From NCBI GenBank assembly GCA_025786725.1, contig JAHLTZ010000034.1, positions 1 through 64,000 on the forward strand: a stretch of 64,000 nt of DNA, in the 5' to 3' direction. The stretch comes from Syncephalis fuscata (lineage: Eukaryota; Zoopagomycota; Zoopagomycetes; Zoopagales; Piptocephalidaceae). Both the position numbers and the translations under genes were made by a program. Positions 60,683 to 64,000 of this stretch are shown here, in pieces; the first letter of the stretch is position 1; each line of letters begins with the position of its first letter. The notes beneath the pieces were generated by a model that did not search any database, was not told the DNA's origin, and saw nothing but the letters and a program-made list of their open reading frames with translations.

Positions 60683-62917
60683 ATGTTTTCCAAATTGCTT
60701 GCTCGTCCAGCTATGGCCAGTAGCCTACGTGCTACTGCTATGCGCTCGGTAAGTTGATCAATATGGTATTGGCATATATCAGTATATGCCGACCATCGCA
60801 CTCTTACAAATAGATCTGATTTGCTAACGCGTATTGCTGTAATTACTAGGCTTTTCGTCAATCGCCAGCTGTAGCTAGCGCATTTGCACGTTACGAAAGG
60901 TAAGTTAGCCATGATCTAGACTGATTGGCACAAAAAGTATGCATATATCGTAGTTACTGACTGTATTTATTATTTTAGTACTAATGCCAAAGTCCAAGGT
61001 GCAGTGATCGGTATTGATCTCGGCACAACAAACTCGTGTGTTGCCGTGATGGAGGGCAAAACGCCACGCGTTATTGAAAACTCAGAGGGTGGTCGTACTA
61101 CGCCATCTGTCATTGCTTTCACCAAGGAAGGTGAGCGTTTGGTTGGTGTGCCCGCTAAGCGTCAAGCCGTCGTCAATCCAGAAAATACGCTATTTGCCAC
61201 CAAACGTCTTATTGGTCGTCGATTCGAAGATAAAGAGGTGAAGTCAGATATCAGCAGTGTTCCATTTAAGATTGTGCCACACACAAATGGCGATGCTTGG
61301 GTTGAAGCCCGTGGCAAGAAATACAGTCCATCGCAAATGGGTGCTTTTGTCGTTGGCAAGATGAAGGAAACTGCCGAAGCTTATCTTGGCAAGACAGTTA
61401 AGAACGCAGTCGTCACCGTACCAGCCTACTTCAACGATTCGCAACGTCAAGCTACCAAGGACGCTGGTCAAATTGCCGGTCTTAATGTACTCCGTGTTAT
61501 TAACGAGCCTACCGCAGCTGCTCTAGCCTACGGTCTAGACAAGGTTGAAGACAAGACAGTTGCCGTGTACGATTTGGGTGGTGGTACCTTTGATATCTCT
61601 GTATTGGAAATCCAAAAGGGCGTCTTTGAAGTAAAGAGCACCAACGGTGATACGCATTTGGGTGGTGAAGACTTTGACATTAAGTTGGTCAACAAGATTG
61701 TTGCAGATTTCAAGGCATCCGATGGCATTGACTTGTCAAAAGACCGCATGGCTGTCCAGCGTATTCGTGAGGCTGCCGAAAAGGCCAAGATTGAATTGTC
61801 ATCTACCGTACAAACCGATATTAACCTGCCATACATTACCGCTGATGCCAGTGGCCCCAAACACATTAACATGAAGTTGTCGCGTGCCAACTTTGAATCA
61901 CTTGTCAAGCCATTGATCGACCGCACCATCGATCCATGCAAGATTGCCATGAAGGACGCCAGCGTGACTAGCAAAGATATTAGCGAGGTTATCCTTGTTG
62001 GTGGTATGTCGCGTATGCCAAAGGTTATCGATATTGTCAAAGGTCTATTCGGCCGCGATCCAACCAAGAGTGTCAATCCAGACGAAGCGGTAGCTATTGG
62101 TGCCGCCATTCAAGGTGGTGTATTGGCCGGTGAAGTTACTAGCGTTCTATTGCTGGATGTAACACCATTGTCGCTTGGTATTGAGACATTGGGCGGTGTA
62201 TTTACTCGTTTGATCAACCGTAACACAACAATTCCAACCAAGAAGTCGCAGGTATTCTCTACTGCCGCTGATGGCCAAACAGCCGTAGAGATTAAGGTGT
62301 TCCAGGGTGAACGTGAGCTTGTACGCGATAACAAGATGTTGGGCAACTTCCAATTGACCGGTCTACCACCTGCACCTAAAGGTATTCCACAAGTCGAAGT
62401 CACCTTCGACATTGATGCCGACGGCATTGTCAATGTCAGCGCCAAGGACAAGGCCACCAACAAGGACCAATCGATCACTATTGCCGCATCGTCTGGTTTG
62501 AGCAAGGACGAGATTGCCGACATGATCTCACAGGCTGAAGAGCATGCTGATGCTGATCGTATGCGTAAGGAATCGATTGAAGCCTCTAACCAAGCCGATT
62601 CTATCATCCATGACACTGAAAAGGCCATGTCTGAACACAAGGACCAACTTGACAAGGCTGAGGCTGAAAAGATTAAGCAACAGTTGACTGAATTGCGTGA
62701 ATTGGCCGCCAAGGCACAAGCTGGCGACGGTGAAGTGAAGCCAGATGATTTGCGTGCCAAATCTGGTGAAGTGCAACAAGCTAGCTTGAAGCTCTTTGAA
62801 ATGGTCTACAAGAACCGTGCCGCTCAAAACAACACCTCATCCGACTCTTCTTCATCATCCGACTCTTCATCCGAAGCCAAGGATGCCGACTACAAGGATG
62901 TTAATGATAAGAAATAA
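60683..62917 (+). CDS. SSC1: Mitochondrial Hsp70 (SSC1/DnaK type)
   Basis: ATP-driven chaperone of the matrix, motor of protein import through TIM23; 684 aa. Exons 60683-60748, 60850-60899, 60979-62917. The N-terminus ([20 protein letters not shown]) is basic and amphipathic, a mitochondrial presequence. Marks: [59 protein letters not shown], linker [17 protein letters not shown], and the substrate domain. It has the DnaK-type spelling of a mitochondrial, not cytosolic, Hsp70. The C-terminus is Ser/Asp-rich ([16 protein letters not shown]) instead of ending EEVD. No frame breaks are present. Confidence 0.97.
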
Positions 62918-63325
62918 GTTATACCATGTTAATAGTAATATTGTTCATTAATCGACTATATTATTAGTCTTTTATTACTAGCATTATTACTTTTACACAC
63001 CACCCGCGCCTATTATTGTTGACCACAAACATTATTGCCATCCCATTGACTTTATTGTTTACGACAATTTACATGCGCGTGTAATATGCTTTTATGATTG
63101 AAAATGAATAAACAAATGATCTATTGATCTAAACAAATTGGTCTAATAGCAATAATCATATATCAATTAAATTAATACAATCTGGTTATTAATTAGATAA
63201 TGTCGTGTAATACGCTAATTAATCAACAATTTGGTCATTAATAAACAGATTATCATATTTGTACCGACGCATATTACACGACGCTAATAATTCTACTGCT
63301 TTCCTATTCTCTTTTGTTCAACACT
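62918..63325. other. Intergenic region
   Basis: AT-rich spacer between two genes in the same orientation. TAATATGCTTTTATG and related AT blocks occur, but nothing specific is recognised. Confidence 0.6.
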
Positions 63326-64000
63326 ATGGCCGTTGTACTGCATCTTTTAGCGTATATCGGGCTATTCTCCGCGCTGATTCTAGTGACTATGTCACTGGGT
63401 AAGTAATCCATATTGATCTATTCAATAGCGATTAATATGACGCTTGTATTTAGCCTGTGGCCTATACTATTTGTCAGAACTTGTAGAAGAACATACAGTA
63501 TTGGCAGGACGGGCTATTCGTTGGATGACATGGGTCAGTAACGGTATAACAATTCATATTGGAATTGGATGAGATTAATTGTATATTGATGATATATATA
63601 ACTTGTAGACTGTCGCGGCAATTCAACTGGCTTTACTGTTTGACGGTCTTCCACTGCTGCGCGTATTTTATTCACTCGCCTGTCTAATAACGCTTAGTAC
63701 AAATATGCTGAATTTCCCCAATATACGACTATCAAGTCCAACATTTATACTTGGCTGTCGTAAGTAATATTGAAATATAGTTTTATAGATAAAACTGACC
63801 ATAACAACTATTTAGTTATGACGGTTGTTAATCATTTTCTATGGTTCCAGTACTTTAGTGCACATCCAGCAACATTGCTACAAGTGGCAGCATTCTTTGG
63901 TATATGTGTATGGCTTGTACCATTTGCTTATTTCCTTTCTTTAAGCACTGGCGATAATAGTTTGCCAACATTTGGTAAGTAGAATGTATGAATATGTATA
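63326..64000 (+). CDS. SVP26: SVP26/TEX261 family Golgi protein, 5' part
   Basis: Integral membrane adaptor that helps package type II membrane proteins into COPII vesicles. Exons seen: 63326-63398, 63454-63533, 63609-63759, 63816-63974; a GTAAGT donor at 63975 shows the gene continues beyond the window. The start (AVVLHLLAYIGLFSALILV), then LACGLYYLSELVEEHTVLA, FPNIRLSSPTF, HFLWFQYFS, and GICVWLVPFAYFLSLS are characteristic, with four hydrophobic segments. The gene is truncated by the window edge only. Confidence 0.93.

Noticed and set aside
1-64000. CRISPR array, rRNA, bacterial-type operons or viral integration
   Set aside because: No regularly spaced repeats, rRNA-like sequence, polycistronic layout or viral genes were seen. 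The genes are spliced eukaryotic genes.

Overview
The window is nuclear DNA from an intron-rich fungus. Protein-coding genes carry many short introns (about 46 to 150 nt, GTAAGT/GTATGT donors, TAG or CAG acceptors), and the spaces between genes are very AT-rich. The gene set points to fungi: a PSO2/SNM1 nuclease, an APA2-type Ap4A phosphorylase, SVP26, MTR10/TNPO3, ATP23, a DUF2415-like WD40 protein and a very large RasGEF-RhoGAP protein. The architecture suggests an early-diverging lineage (Mucoromycota or Zoopagomycota grade) rather than a yeast, but that is inference.

Layout. 1-3948: AT-rich, with a repeat motif and the leader of a kinesin gene. 3949-8763 (+): kinesin-4-like motor. 9373-16794 (-): PH/RasGEF/RasGEF/PH/RhoGAP protein, convergent with the kinesin. 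18909-19823 (+): orphan gene. 20302-22357 (-) and 22754-23814 (+): divergent PSO2 and ubiquitin C-terminal hydrolase, followed by a decayed copy of the hydrolase 3' end. 25131-25851 and 27155-28074 (+): two tandem 1-Cys peroxiredoxins. 28398-30339 (-): MATE transporter. 31766-32427 (+): putative GPI-anchored protein. 32762-35791 (-): two copies of an orphan 7TM protein; a third lies inverted at 51765-52778. 36869-38915 (+): CCT7. 40800-42033 (+): APA2. 42725-44758 (+), 45611-46209 (-) and 48518-49231 (+): repetitive or secreted orphan proteins. 49775-50730: large fold-back repeat. 53114-53985 (-) and 54412-57626 (+): divergent ATP23 and MTR10. 57753-59661 (-) and 60683-62917 (+): divergent WD40 protein and mitochondrial Hsp70. 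63326-end (+): SVP26, cut by the window edge.

Housekeeping genes cover folding (CCT7, mtHsp70), mitochondrial proteolysis (ATP23), Golgi trafficking (SVP26), nuclear import (MTR10), redox defence (two peroxiredoxins) and DNA repair (PSO2). The 31-53 kb part mixes CCT7 and APA2 with lineage-specific cell-surface and secreted genes, duplications and AT-rich DNA.

Two things stand out. First, seven otherwise intact genes need exactly one extra base at a total of ten sites to restore the conserved reading frame, always in the same direction and mostly at short homopolymers. After adding those bases, every complete model I summed has a length divisible by three. This looks like base under-calling in the assembly, although real frameshifting cannot be excluded from sequence alone. 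Second, the three 7TM paralogues have nearly identical membrane cores but diverged tails and flanks, which is the signature of gene conversion, including between inverted copies about 18 kb apart.
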